Below, piece after piece: positions 1-7,014 of a stretch of DNA of 8,695 bases. Position 1 is the stretch's first letter, and the number at the start of each line of letters is the position of its first letter. The position numbers were made by a program, and so were the translations under genes. Source of the stretch: Leptolyngbya sp. SIO4C5. Its GTDB lineage: Bacteria; Cyanobacteriota; Cyanobacteriia; Phormidesmidales; Phormidesmidaceae. The stretch spans positions 1 to 8,695 of the forward strand of contig JAAHIC010000141.1 in NCBI GenBank assembly GCA_010671965.1. The letters run 5' to 3'. The notes below the pieces were generated by a model. That model saw only the letters and a list, made by a program, of their open reading frames with translations, had not been told where the DNA came from and searched no databases.

Positions 1-429
1 TGTCATACCCCGCGCGTACAGCCCCGGCGCCGTTTGCCGCCTCGAACGCCGGCCGCTCCTCCGCGCCCGTCCGTCCGGCCCACAGGTAGAGCCGCGTCTC
101 CGCCCAATACTGTGTATGCAAACGATCAGCCTTGGGCGGTAATTACTGAAAAAAATGAGCCTTACCCGGCGCTGCGGACAGTGAGCACCAAGGCCGCATT
201 TGGCTGGTACTATCTTTTTCCGGAGAAGCCTTACACGCTGAAGCTTATTGATCTTGCAGAAGATCTACAGTCTCATAATGAGGATGGCTTTTATGCTGGA
301 ATCTATGAAGAGACAGAAGATATTAATACTATTCTGACAGGTAATACTAATGGTCTCATTTTAGAGATTCTCTATTACAAAGCCTTAGGGAGAAAACCAA
401 TTTTAGAGGTAGCTAGTAAACAGCGTTAA
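1..429 (+). CDS. DUF3131-type protein, C-terminal part (5' end outside window)
   Basis: The reading frame is open from the first base to a TAA at 427-429, so the gene probably begins outside the window. The C-terminal ~105 residues resemble the end of the DUF3131 domain of cyanobacterial proteins: a start LRTVSTKAAFGWYYLFP, then GFYAGIYEETEDINTILTGN and TNGLILEILYYKALGRKPIL. The domain's function is not established; it is thought to have a glycan-active-enzyme-like helical fold. Before residue ~27 of the visible part the frame encodes a Pro/Ala/Arg-rich stretch that could be a linker, but all three forward frames are open there because of the very high GC, so the frame upstream of about base 105 is uncertain. 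TTG at 34 or GTG at 112 could serve as internal starts but neither is convincing. Family assignment is by remembered motif similarity, not by a search. Confidence 0.6.
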   Translation, partial: CHTPRVQPRRRLPPRTPAAPPRPSVRPTGRAASPPNTVYANDQPWAVITEKNEPYPALRTVSTKAAFGWYYLFPEKPYTLKLIDLAEDLQSHNEDGFYAGIYEETEDINTILTGNTNGLILEILYYKALGRKPILEVASKQR

Positions 430-455
430 ACTCGTCGGTGGAGTCGCCCCCGGCG

Positions 456-699
456 ATGGCTAAATATCAGGTAATGACCTGTCCTGAAATTCAGGAAGTA
501 GCTCAAACCTTTGTCACTGCTAACACCTATGACCGCTGTGGCGTCCCTCTCAGACAAGGTCTATCGAACAGGACGAAGGGCCACCGATGAATTTAAGCAG
601 CGAATGCCGATTCTCTTCGACGAGTTCTTGCCACAATGGAGCTATGTGGCCAGCCCCAAGCTACCTAATTCTGGATATTATTCAGCCCTCATCCCTTAG
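456..699 (+). other. Unrecognised small ORFs, possibly one decayed gene
   Basis: This fills most of the 356-base stretch between the DUF3131 stop and the likely TPR start. One frame runs ATG 456 to TGA at 588-590 (44 codons, starting MAKYQVMTCPEIQEVAQTF). A second frame runs from TTG 511 or ATG 529 to TAG 697-699 and contains the protein-like stretch DEFKQRMPILFDEFLPQWSY. The two frames overlap and could be pieces of one frameshifted gene. The second has a transposase-tail flavour, but I do not recognise the family and could not find matching terminal repeats. No ribosome binding site stands out. It may also be non-coding. Confidence 0.22.
468..496. repeat. Two adjacent short palindromes after the DUF3131 gene
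   Basis: CAGGT (468-472) pairs with ACCTG (477-481) around a 4-base loop. Immediately after it TCCTGAA (482-488) pairs with TTCAGGA (490-496) around a single base. They lie about 40 bases downstream of the DUF3131 stop. No T-run follows, so this is not a standard intrinsic terminator. They might be a protein-binding site, a remnant of a mobile-element end, or chance. Confidence 0.3.
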
Positions 700-703
700 C
701 TTG

Positions 704-709
704 TATAAA
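704..709 (+). promoter_or_regulatory. Candidate -10 box upstream of the TPR gene
   Basis: TATAAA at 704-709 is a good match to a sigma-70 -10 element. The hexamer 17 bases upstream (TTCAGC, 681-686) matches the -35 consensus in only three positions. Transcription from here would begin near 716, too close for normal initiation at ATG 720 but giving a leader of about 70 bases for ATG 786, which agrees with the start chosen for the TPR gene. Weak, sequence-only evidence. Confidence 0.22.
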
Positions 710-785
710 GCTCTGTTGAATGAGCGATCGCTTTCCAAAATTAACCTCTATAACTAAGGTTATTTATTGGGAAAAAGCACACTTC

Positions 786-2621
786 ATGATTTTTCGCACT
801 GGCACGCTCATTGCGCTTAGCGGACTTTTGGGTGCGGTTTCAGGGCCGATTCCGGCTGGAGCAGTCGCAGTTCATCATTCGCGTTTCAGCTCAGCAGCTT
901 GGCAGACTGACGGGTGGATAGCTCAGGAGCCGTCAGAATTTGAATACGAAGAGTTTGACTTCTGGGCTGAGCAGTGCCGGCTGCTGAGCGAAGAAACTGA
1001 CTATACAAAGACGTTGGAAACCTGCGAGCAGGCGATCGCCCTAGAGCCAGACGAGGACAATATCGATCTGTGGGCAGCCCGCAGCTACGCGCTGTTTCAA
1101 CTGGGGGAGTATTTAGAGGCGATCGCCTCCTATGGCCGCATCCTGCAGGTAGCGCCACGAGATTCCATTTCCCTGGCCTACCAGTGCGCCGCCTTTTATC
1201 AGCTCAACCGCTATGACGAAGCCGTAGATACCTGCGAATCAGCTCTGCAAATCAATGGTAGCTGGGGCGATCGCTCCCCGGCCATGGCCTGGTACTACCG
1301 GGGCTTGGCGCTGCAATCATTGGGTCGTTTAGAAACAGCCTTGGACTCTTTTGAAAGGGCCTTAGCGGTAGAGCCGGAGGACGTGATGGCCAAGGCTGGG
1401 CTATGTGTTTTAGCCACTGAGCTGTATCCCTACGCAGATGAAGTGCCCCAGGTTGAGCGATGTTCCCTCAATCTGGCTGTAGATACCTATGAGCAAGCGC
1501 TAGCGGTGAATCCTGATGACGCAGCGCTCTGGGTGGAGCAGGGACTGGCCTTAGAGCAGCTAGGTGATTATGAACGAGCCCTGACCTCCTATGAGCGGGC
1601 GATCGCTCTGCTACCAGACTATTCCCTGGCGCTGGCGCACCAGTGTGCTGTGCTAACTGAGCTATCGGAGTATGAGGCGGCGGCAGCAGCCTGCGAAGCG
1701 GCGCTGCAGGGTAACAACAATTGGGGCCGCGCTGGGGAGGCAGCCGGTTCTGCTTACGGCTGGGCGCAGCAGGGTGCCGCGCTAATTGGCCTAGGGGACT
1801 ACGAAGCAGCGCTGGCAGCGGCAGAACGGGCGATCGCCATCAAACCTGACTATCCAGCGGGTTGGAACAATCAGGCTGTGAGCCTGTGGCATTTAGACGA
1901 TGCGGCAGCAGGCTTAGCCAAAATTGAACAGGCGCTGACGCTCTATGATGAGCTATTGAGTTTGTATCAGGACGATCGCAACATACCCGGAGAAGCTTTT
2001 GAGCGAGATTACGCCGAGCTTCCCGTCTTTTTTCACAGAGGGCGTATTCTAGCACTGTTTAACCACGGACGGATTTTAACTTCGCTGAATGATTTTGACG
2101 GAGCGATCGCGGCTTACTTGAGCGCTATTAGGCTCCACGCTGAGCAGCACCGGACCTGGGGATTCCCCTTGCTAGATCAGCCACTCCTGGCTAACCTCTA
2201 CGCCAACCACGCAACGGCTCATATTCTCTCATCTCAAATCATGGAGAACAGTTGCGCCCAGCGCAGCGGGCAACTGGAAAACGCTATAAGCTCTGCCAGC
2301 AACGCTGCCAACCTTCATCCCGATGCCTTTGCCAACCAGTACACCCTGGGTCTGGTACAGCTCTATAGTTGTAACTACTGGTCAGCCCGCGAGGCTTTTG
2401 AGGCTGCCCTAACGCTAGAACCGGAAAACGTCTACGCTGTGACCGGCTTGGGTATTGCCCTAACTGGCTTGCAAGCTCGCCAAAGCGCCGTCGAAACCTT
2501 TGAACAAGCCCTGAATCTAAATCCGGACTATACGCTAGCCCAGAGCTGCCGCGACTACCTGCTGCTAGCCTCAGCCGAAACGGCTGGTGGCTTTGGTGAA
2601 TGCACCCAATGGCTACGGTAG
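786..2621 (+). CDS. Exported TPR-repeat protein with paired cysteines
   Basis: The 611-residue protein starts with a clear signal peptide (Arg at 4, hydrophobic LIALSGLLGAV, possible cleavage after GAVA near residue 28), so ATG 786 is preferred. ATG 720 would add 22 residues in front of the signal and lacks a visible ribosome site. The mature part is mostly TPR helices: roughly 60-89, 93-126, 127-156, 167-199, 246-279, 280-310, 324-356, 424-454, 516-548 and 549-583. The unit at 93-199 is repeated at 246-356, including a WG-containing insert after the third TPR of the block. Three TPRs carry Cys at both canonical positions 8 and 24 (64/80, 134/150, 287/303). TPR arrays act as protein-binding scaffolds; the partner is unknown. 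It probably works in the periplasm or lumen. It converges with the tail operon and is not co-transcribed with it, so a role in the injection system is not implied. Six HIP1 sites lie inside the gene. Confidence 0.85.
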   Translation: MIFRTGTLIALSGLLGAVSGPIPAGAVAVHHSRFSSAAWQTDGWIAQEPSEFEYEEFDFWAEQCRLLSEETDYTKTLETCEQAIALEPDEDNIDLWAARSYALFQLGEYLEAIASYGRILQVAPRDSISLAYQCAAFYQLNRYDEAVDTCESALQINGSWGDRSPAMAWYYRGLALQSLGRLETALDSFERALAVEPEDVMAKAGLCVLATELYPYADEVPQVERCSLNLAVDTYEQALAVNPDDAALWVEQGLALEQLGDYERALTSYERAIALLPDYSLALAHQCAVLTELSEYEAAAAACEAALQGNNNWGRAGEAAGSAYGWAQQGAALIGLGDYEAALAAAERAIAIKPDYPAGWNNQAVSLWHLDDAAAGLAKIEQALTLYDELLSLYQDDRNIPGEAFERDYAELPVFFHRGRILALFNHGRILTSLNDFDGAIAAYLSAIRLHAEQHRTWGFPLLDQPLLANLYANHATAHILSSQIMENSCAQRSGQLENAISSASNAANLHPDAFANQYTLGLVQLYSCNYWSAREAFEAALTLEPENVYAVTGLGIALTGLQARQSAVETFEQALNLNPDYTLAQSCRDYLLLASAETAGGFGECTQWLR

Positions 2622-2622
2622 G

Positions 2623-3681
2623 CTAATCCACTCTGTCTACAATTTCTAGCTCGTAGGTACAAAAAGCGGGCTTTTCCTGCTCAATAATGCTGCGCACTAG
2701 GGCTTCGTCTATCTCCCTAGCCTGCTCTGCTGTAGCAGGCCGTAGTACCACCGAAAAGTGAAAAGACCGCCCGCCGCCTAAGGTTGGCTCGTCAGCTAGC
2801 ACTATGTCTCCCAGCGTAAACTCAATCTCGCCAGCGTCCCTAATTTGAATATGGTCTTCGCTCAGCGGCAGCCCCGTACACAGATGCAATGCAAACTGCA
2901 GCCCCCGACGGCTGCCGCGCCACTGATACAGCTCCACGGCATGACGAATCAACCGCCGCTGCTGCTTGAGTTTCCAGCGCGGATTCAGCGGCCAGGCAAC
3001 CCACTCGGCCAGAAACGGCAGCAGCGCTTTGGGCGCCGTCAGCGGGTCAAGATAGGCCCAAAACGTGTCAAGCGTTTGCACCGTGGGGTCAAATGCCTGT
3101 TCAAAAATTGTCAGAAACCGGCCTAAAAACTCAGACTGCTGGTAAATTTCTGGCAAAAAATCAAGATAACCGCACAGGGGCCGGATGTGAAAGCTGACGG
3201 CCTGATAGCCCACCAGCTGCTCTCGATCTGTCTGGGGCCGACTGGCGTAGAGATAAAGCTGGCCTTGGTATTGTTGTTCTAAAGCTTCCTGAGCGACTAG
3301 TGCGGCTTGCTCTTCAAAGAAATCTGCTGGTACCTGAAAGGTAATATTTTTTTGCAGCGTCTGTTTAGGGGACAGCACAAAGGGCTGGGTTTGCCAGGGC
3401 ACGTCGGGGCTAGCTGGCGATCGCCAGTCTAGTTCGGCGCCATTGAGATAAATCCAGTCGGCCGGAAAGCTATTTTTCAGCTTCAGCGTGAGCTGTAACT
3501 CCTGATTACCCAGGTTTTGTAGCCGCACGCCAAATTCTCCCAGCTTGCCTGGCAGCAGCACCAGATGAGCTGTGGCCTGCTCCGAGCCAGTACCAAAGGG
3601 GACAACATCCACGGCTACGGGCATTTCAGCCGAAATGACATCCAGGCTGACTGTGGGACGTGGCTGGGAAGATGAAGTCAT
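2623..3681 (-). CDS. gpI-like baseplate/tail protein with N-terminal beta-sandwich domain
   Basis: The C-terminal half of this 352-residue protein matches the phage tail protein I family (P2 gpI; the Afp12-type component of eCIS). Residues 172-181 read YLDFLPEIYQ, 212-233 carry the DP..AP..LLPFLAEWVAW core, and 255-270 the RGSRRGLQFALHLCTG motif. In contractile machines this protein lies at the outer edge of the baseplate wedge and links to gpJ and, where present, tail fibres. Residues ~20-165 form an extra domain rich in beta-strand patterns (VRLQNLGNQELQLTLKLKN, then FVLSPKQTLQKNITFQVP) that resembles an Ig-like sandwich. P2 gpI, about 180 residues, lacks it. ATG 3681 lies 7 bases after the gpJ stop, which suggests translational coupling. 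It is the last gene of the operon in the window. No membrane segment is seen. Confidence 0.88.
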   Translation of the reverse strand: MTSSSQPRPTVSLDVISAEMPVAVDVVPFGTGSEQATAHLVLLPGKLGEFGVRLQNLGNQELQLTLKLKNSFPADWIYLNGAELDWRSPASPDVPWQTQPFVLSPKQTLQKNITFQVPADFFEEQAALVAQEALEQQYQGQLYLYASRPQTDREQLVGYQAVSFHIRPLCGYLDFLPEIYQQSEFLGRFLTIFEQAFDPTVQTLDTFWAYLDPLTAPKALLPFLAEWVAWPLNPRWKLKQQRRLIRHAVELYQWRGSRRGLQFALHLCTGLPLSEDHIQIRDAGEIEFTLGDIVLADEPTLGGGRSFHFSVVLRPATAEQAREIDEALVRSIIEQEKPAFCTYELEIVDRVD

Positions 3682-3688
3682 AGCGTGC

Positions 3689-6001
3689 TTAGGTGATTAA
3701 CTCGATTACGTGACCTGTTTCTAGCTCGTTATCCGCCCAAGAACAGGCCACTTCCAGCGGGCTGAGCGAAATCACCCCCTCTGGAATTGGCAAGCTGAGC
3801 CAGCGTCGTTCTTCACCGTATGGGCGCAGGCTAAACAGCTTTACATGCGCTACATAGCTCACCGTAGGTAGGCTCTGCAATAGCGCAATAATATCGGAGA
3901 CCTGCACCGCTCGGCCCAACGGCCAGCCAGTTTGCTCAAAGCCGCCGGTAATGGGGTTGAGAAAGTGATAGAGGGCTGCTTTAATCTGGGGGCTAACTTC
4001 AGCGGCAGCTTCTGGATTTCTGTATTGGGGTTGCAGCAACACTTCGGCCACCACCTGCACGCCGACGAGCTGAGGCGGCTCTGGCTGCACTCGAATGCCG
4101 AGGGCTTTGTGCAGGTCAATTTGACGCGTTAGCTCCCGTTTGAGGGTATCGTCGAGTAAAAACTGGTCGGGATGAATGCCTTGCTCTAGCAATCGCGCTT
4201 CAGCCGGCAAGTCAGGAATCACCAGCAGCCGCACAACGCCTGGCGTGGTTAGATCTGGCAGCGTTATTGTGTGGGCGCGGTAGATAGGGCGGGGTAGCTC
4301 CAACCGCCGGGCCAGATGTTCAAAGTCTTCTGGCGTCAGCGCCGTCTTGCGGGTGCGCAGCAGGGCTGGAACTCGCATCACCGCGTCGTCTAAAGATTCG
4401 GCATCAAGACCACCTTCCGCTCTGACATAATTGATGACGCTTTTGACGTAGGGAATCGAAGTTTTCATCACCGTCAGCTTTTCAGCCTGTAGGTTGCCGC
4501 GACTGCCGCCTCCCACTCGGTAGCGGCTCATATAGATTTCAGCGCCCAGCGGCGGCACTTTGCCATATTGCCTTTCCAAAGCGCGATCGTCTGGATCGAG
4601 AATTGCCGGTAGGGCGGCGCTATCAGGAGCCTGGGGGGAGCGCGATCGCACAGGGCGCCCCCAAGACTGTAGCCGGCTACGCTCATGGGTTTGCTGGGCA
4701 ATCTGGGACGGCTCGCGGATTAAGGGACCAAACTGGACTGAGCCGGTTTTAGAATCCAGCAGGTAGTGGCAGGTTTGCTCATTCGAGTCGGCCAAGTCGG
4801 ACACTTCTTGCCAGTCTTCACGTTCGCCATTAGGCAGCCTCAGCCAAATACGCTCTTCTGGCAGGCGGCTGAGTACCGGTTGGCCCTCTAGCTCAAAGAC
4901 CTGTCCTGGCTTGCCGTCGCTGACGCCCAAAAACTCTTCGCTCACCTGCACGCACTCACTGGCTGACACGGTGCCGCCAATCGATCGCACTTGAAGGCCG
5001 ATAATTTCGGGCGATCGCTCATAGCCATACTGATCCGGCGCAGAAATTTCATACACGCAGCGGATCCACTGGCCCTGATAGCCCCCCCACTCAGTCACCG
5101 GCCAGTGCTGGGGCAGGTGCAAAATCACGTCGGCTCCTTCCTGCTCCGGGTTGGGTGCGGCCTGACCAAGCTTGTCAAAGCTGAAACCTTTAGTACGATC
5201 GTCCTGTTGCTGGCGCAAAATGCCGTCTACCCAGCGATCGCCGTTCCAGGCTTGCCACCTAAGCGGCGGCTTGTCAGTGTTGATGCCGGTGGTCACGGCA
5301 GCGGGGCCGCGAAAGGTAAAAGCGAGGATGTTGCCCGCGATCGCATCGGTAGGCAGTTCGGTTTCGGCGCTAGCGGGCCGGTGCAGCCCTGCTGGTTCTA
5401 AAACTAAATAGAAGCTACTGCCGGGCTGACAGGGTTCAAATAGGTTAATGGCTACTGCTAAATTACCCCACTGCCGCGTTTGCTCAGGAGCTGAATTGCG
5501 GAAGCGGTTGCTTAAATTCTCTGCTGTAGGGCGATCGCTGAGGGTGGGCGATCGCAGCAGGTGCTTGATTTGTGGCTGCCCAATGCTCAGCGCCTGGTCT
5601 GTCGTGAAAATGATCGCTTCTTGGGTTTCGGTGCGGACGGTAGCTACTTCAGTCCCCGCTGGAATGCTTTTTGGCTCAGCTTGGGCTTTAGTGAGGTAGA
5701 ACGTCAGCGCAGTTTGGGCCGGACGCGGTGGCTGCAGGCGAATACCTAGCAGCTCTAGCAAAGCCACATAGTGACGTCGGGGCACCTGGTTGAAGCGGTA
5801 CAGCATTTGATGCACCAGCCAGGAGAATAGCTCAATCAGGGTGATGCCCGGATCGCCTGGGTTGTAGTTAGTCCACTCTGGGCAATAGCGCGGAATCCGC
5901 AGCAGGCACTCTTCGACTAGCTCTTCAAAAGTGCGATCATCTAGGTTGGACTTGGGGAGTTGGGGCAGAAACTTCGCTGCTTCTAAATACTCAGGTTCCA
6001 T
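3689..6001 (-). CDS. gpJ/gp47-like baseplate wedge protein (putative baseplate assembly protein)
   Basis: This 770-residue protein has the marks of the 'putative baseplate assembly protein' family, the eCIS equivalent of P2 gpJ, T4 gp6 and Afp11. Residues 20-90 contain LDDRTFEELVEECLLRIPRY, PEW, then DPGITLIELFSWLVHQMLYR and NQVPRRHYVALLELLGI. Residues 492-504 hold the RYRVGGGSRGNLQ motif, followed by the RxxALTPEDFEHLAR segment (551-565) typical of Baseplate_J domains. The protein forms the ring of wedge dimers around the VgrG hub and transmits the firing signal to the sheath. It is longer than simple phage homologues, with much of the extra length in beta-rich segments between 110 and 480. 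Its ATG overlaps the last 11 bases of the gp25-like gene. Residues 430-470 are rich in Arg, Ser and Pro and may be a flexible linker. No transmembrane helix is evident. Confidence 0.92.
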   Translation of the reverse strand: MEPEYLEAAKFLPQLPKSNLDDRTFEELVEECLLRIPRYCPEWTNYNPGDPGITLIELFSWLVHQMLYRFNQVPRRHYVALLELLGIRLQPPRPAQTALTFYLTKAQAEPKSIPAGTEVATVRTETQEAIIFTTDQALSIGQPQIKHLLRSPTLSDRPTAENLSNRFRNSAPEQTRQWGNLAVAINLFEPCQPGSSFYLVLEPAGLHRPASAETELPTDAIAGNILAFTFRGPAAVTTGINTDKPPLRWQAWNGDRWVDGILRQQQDDRTKGFSFDKLGQAAPNPEQEGADVILHLPQHWPVTEWGGYQGQWIRCVYEISAPDQYGYERSPEIIGLQVRSIGGTVSASECVQVSEEFLGVSDGKPGQVFELEGQPVLSRLPEERIWLRLPNGEREDWQEVSDLADSNEQTCHYLLDSKTGSVQFGPLIREPSQIAQQTHERSRLQSWGRPVRSRSPQAPDSAALPAILDPDDRALERQYGKVPPLGAEIYMSRYRVGGGSRGNLQAEKLTVMKTSIPYVKSVINYVRAEGGLDAESLDDAVMRVPALLRTRKTALTPEDFEHLARRLELPRPIYRAHTITLPDLTTPGVVRLLVIPDLPAEARLLEQGIHPDQFLLDDTLKRELTRQIDLHKALGIRVQPEPPQLVGVQVVAEVLLQPQYRNPEAAAEVSPQIKAALYHFLNPITGGFEQTGWPLGRAVQVSDIIALLQSLPTVSYVAHVKLFSLRPYGEERRWLSLPIPEGVISLSPLEVACSWADNELETGHVIELIT

Positions 6002-6428
6002 AGTCAGCCGTCTCTTCTCCAGGGGGCAGTAGGTAGAACGGATACACCAGGCTACGGGTGTCGTAGCTGTCTTTGGGTTGATAGATAATGTTGATATTCA
6101 CCTGACCGCTGGTGGGATCTGGCTCGGTGACAATGTCTCGCAGATAAATGCGCGGCTCCCACATTTCTAGGGCTTCTTGCACATAGAGGCGAATCAGCAG
6201 CAACACCTGGGTATTCATCGGCTCAAATACCATCTCAGATAGGCGAGAGCCAAAGTTAGGCCGGTAGACCCGCTCACCGAGTTTAGTCCCCAGAATAATG
6301 CGGATGGATTCTTCTAGGTTGACCGTACCGCTGCTGAGTTGCAGACTACCCTGCACGTTGGTACTAATGGGAAAGGCTATACCGGCACCAATGTAGTCGT
6401 TGGGTAGAGGGTTGAGACTAGAGGGCAT
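5991..6428 (-). CDS. gp25-like baseplate wedge protein
   Basis: The 145-residue product matches the GPW/gp25 family (T4 gp25, Afp9 type; often misnamed lysozyme-like). Key features are VNLEESIRIILGTKLGERV (36-54), RPNFGSRLSEMVFEP (56-70), and the C-terminal strand pattern with YLRDIVTEPDP and VNINIIYQP. It anchors the first sheath ring and joins wedge proteins in the baseplate. Length is normal for the family. No Shine-Dalgarno sequence lies in front of ATG 6428, and the frame upstream is closed by a TAA, so this is the only good start. The stop overlaps the gpJ start. About 120 bases upstream hold no gene; they contain a HIP1 site (6441-6448) and no clear promoter. Confidence 0.93.
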   Translation of the reverse strand: MPSSLNPLPNDYIGAGIAFPISTNVQGSLQLSSGTVNLEESIRIILGTKLGERVYRPNFGSRLSEMVFEPMNTQVLLLIRLYVQEALEMWEPRIYLRDIVTEPDPTSGQVNINIIYQPKDSYDTRSLVYPFYLLPPGEETADYGT

Positions 6429-6550
6429 GAGGCATTGAGAGCGATCGCATGACTCAAAAGTTGATTAAGGGTAACATGCAAATCTTGGATAGGGACTAGG
6501 ATTCAAACATCTTTAAGTAACGAGAGAATTGTGCAAAAGGCGATGTGGTA

Positions 6551-6802
6551 CTAAGACTCAACTAAGGCGATCGCGGCTTCGGCGTTCGTGCCGTATTTAA
6601 TGACGGCTTCAATTCCAGGAAGATATCGATCCATCGTAAAAACGTTGGTGTAGACGAGCTGTTTGATTGAGGCTTGGGAGAGGCGATCGCCCTCAACGTC
6701 AAGGCTGGTTTTGTAGCGGATTTCGCCATCGCTGAAGTCAAGTTCAAAGTTGCCGACTGTCCGCCATGTGTGCGTCCTCGGAGTGCTGCGATCGCGATTC
6801 AA
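6551..6802 (-). pseudogene. Truncated YbjN-domain protein (C-terminal half)
   Basis: The frame encodes 83 residues. After about residue 16 it matches the C-terminal half of cyanobacterial YbjN-domain proteins (DUF1790): VGNFELDFSDGEIRYKTSLD, VEGDRLSQASIKQLVYTNVF, then MDRYLPGIEAVI. Full-length members are about 140-170 residues, so the N-terminal half is missing. The first 16 residues (MNRDRSTPRTHTWRTV) do not look like the family. A TAG lies two codons before the TTG at 6802, and no ATG start is present in frame, so I read it as a remnant rather than a working gene. YbjN folds resemble type III secretion chaperones, but no function in injection systems is known to me. It interrupts an otherwise compact baseplate operon and carries three HIP1 octamers (6567, 6683, 6788). 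Confidence 0.6.
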
Positions 6803-6833
6803 TCCCTACCTGCGGCCACGCTCATCAATCAAA

Positions 6834-7014
6834 CTACTTCTTCAGCTCAGTCTCTTTTTTCTCCTCTGGCTCAAGCTTAGCCTTCAGCTCGTCCTTCTTC
6901 TCCTCTTTTTTCTGAATCTCTTTGTCGGCTTCGGCTTCAACGGCCTCGGCTTCAGCTTTAGCTTGGAAAAGCAAGAATAATTAGTAGATAAAGAAAATAT
7001 TTTTGATTACTCAT
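6834..7014 (-). pseudogene. Small secreted-type Lys/Glu-rich protein gene, broken by one frameshift
   Basis: ATG 7014 lies 17 bases after the PAAR stop and has AGGG seven bases upstream. It encodes MSNQKYFLYLLIILAFPS and stops at TAA 6958-6960. The next frame continues without a stop from TTG 6974 to TAG 6834-6836 and encodes a Lys/Glu/Ala-rich tail (starts AKAEAEAVEAEADKEIQKK, ends EEKKETELKK). Removing one base around the TTTTCC run at about 6962-6967 joins the two into a 59-residue protein whose start looks like a signal peptide ending ...LAFQA, followed by a highly charged, probably helical tail. Family not recognised. The break may be a real mutation, a homopolymer sequencing error, or less likely a +1 programmed shift; no classical shift signal is seen. 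The tail could instead be a separate 46-residue ORF from TTG 6974. Confidence 0.5.

Noticed and set aside
886..1158. Minus-strand ORF opposite the TPR gene
   Set aside because: Arg/Pro/Ser-rich translation with no domain, fully inside a well-supported coding gene on the other strand.
1840..2055. Minus-strand ORF opposite the TPR gene
   Set aside because: Shadow of the TPR codons; no start signal and no recognisable motif.
2845..3126. Plus-strand ORF opposite the gpI-like gene
   Set aside because: Composition (Gln/Arg/Pro-rich) is what the complement of the real gene gives; no family features.
4991..5411. Two overlapping plus-strand ORFs opposite the gpJ-like gene
   Set aside because: They lie in different frames over the same bases and opposite a clear family member; neither shows protein-like motifs.
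5531..5555. Two GCGATCGC copies 17 bases apart as a possible operator
   Set aside because: HIP1 octamers are spread through coding regions of the whole window, so a local pair inside gpJ is expected by density.
6429..6550. Promoter for gp25-gpJ-gpI
   Set aside because: Possible -35-like hexamers (TTGCAC, TTGCAT on the minus strand) have no acceptable -10 at proper spacing.
6674..6980. Plus-strand ORFs with Leu/Phe-rich, membrane-like translation
   Set aside because: The hydrophobic run is the reverse complement of the Lys/Glu-rich codons on the minus strand, which make better sense as coding.
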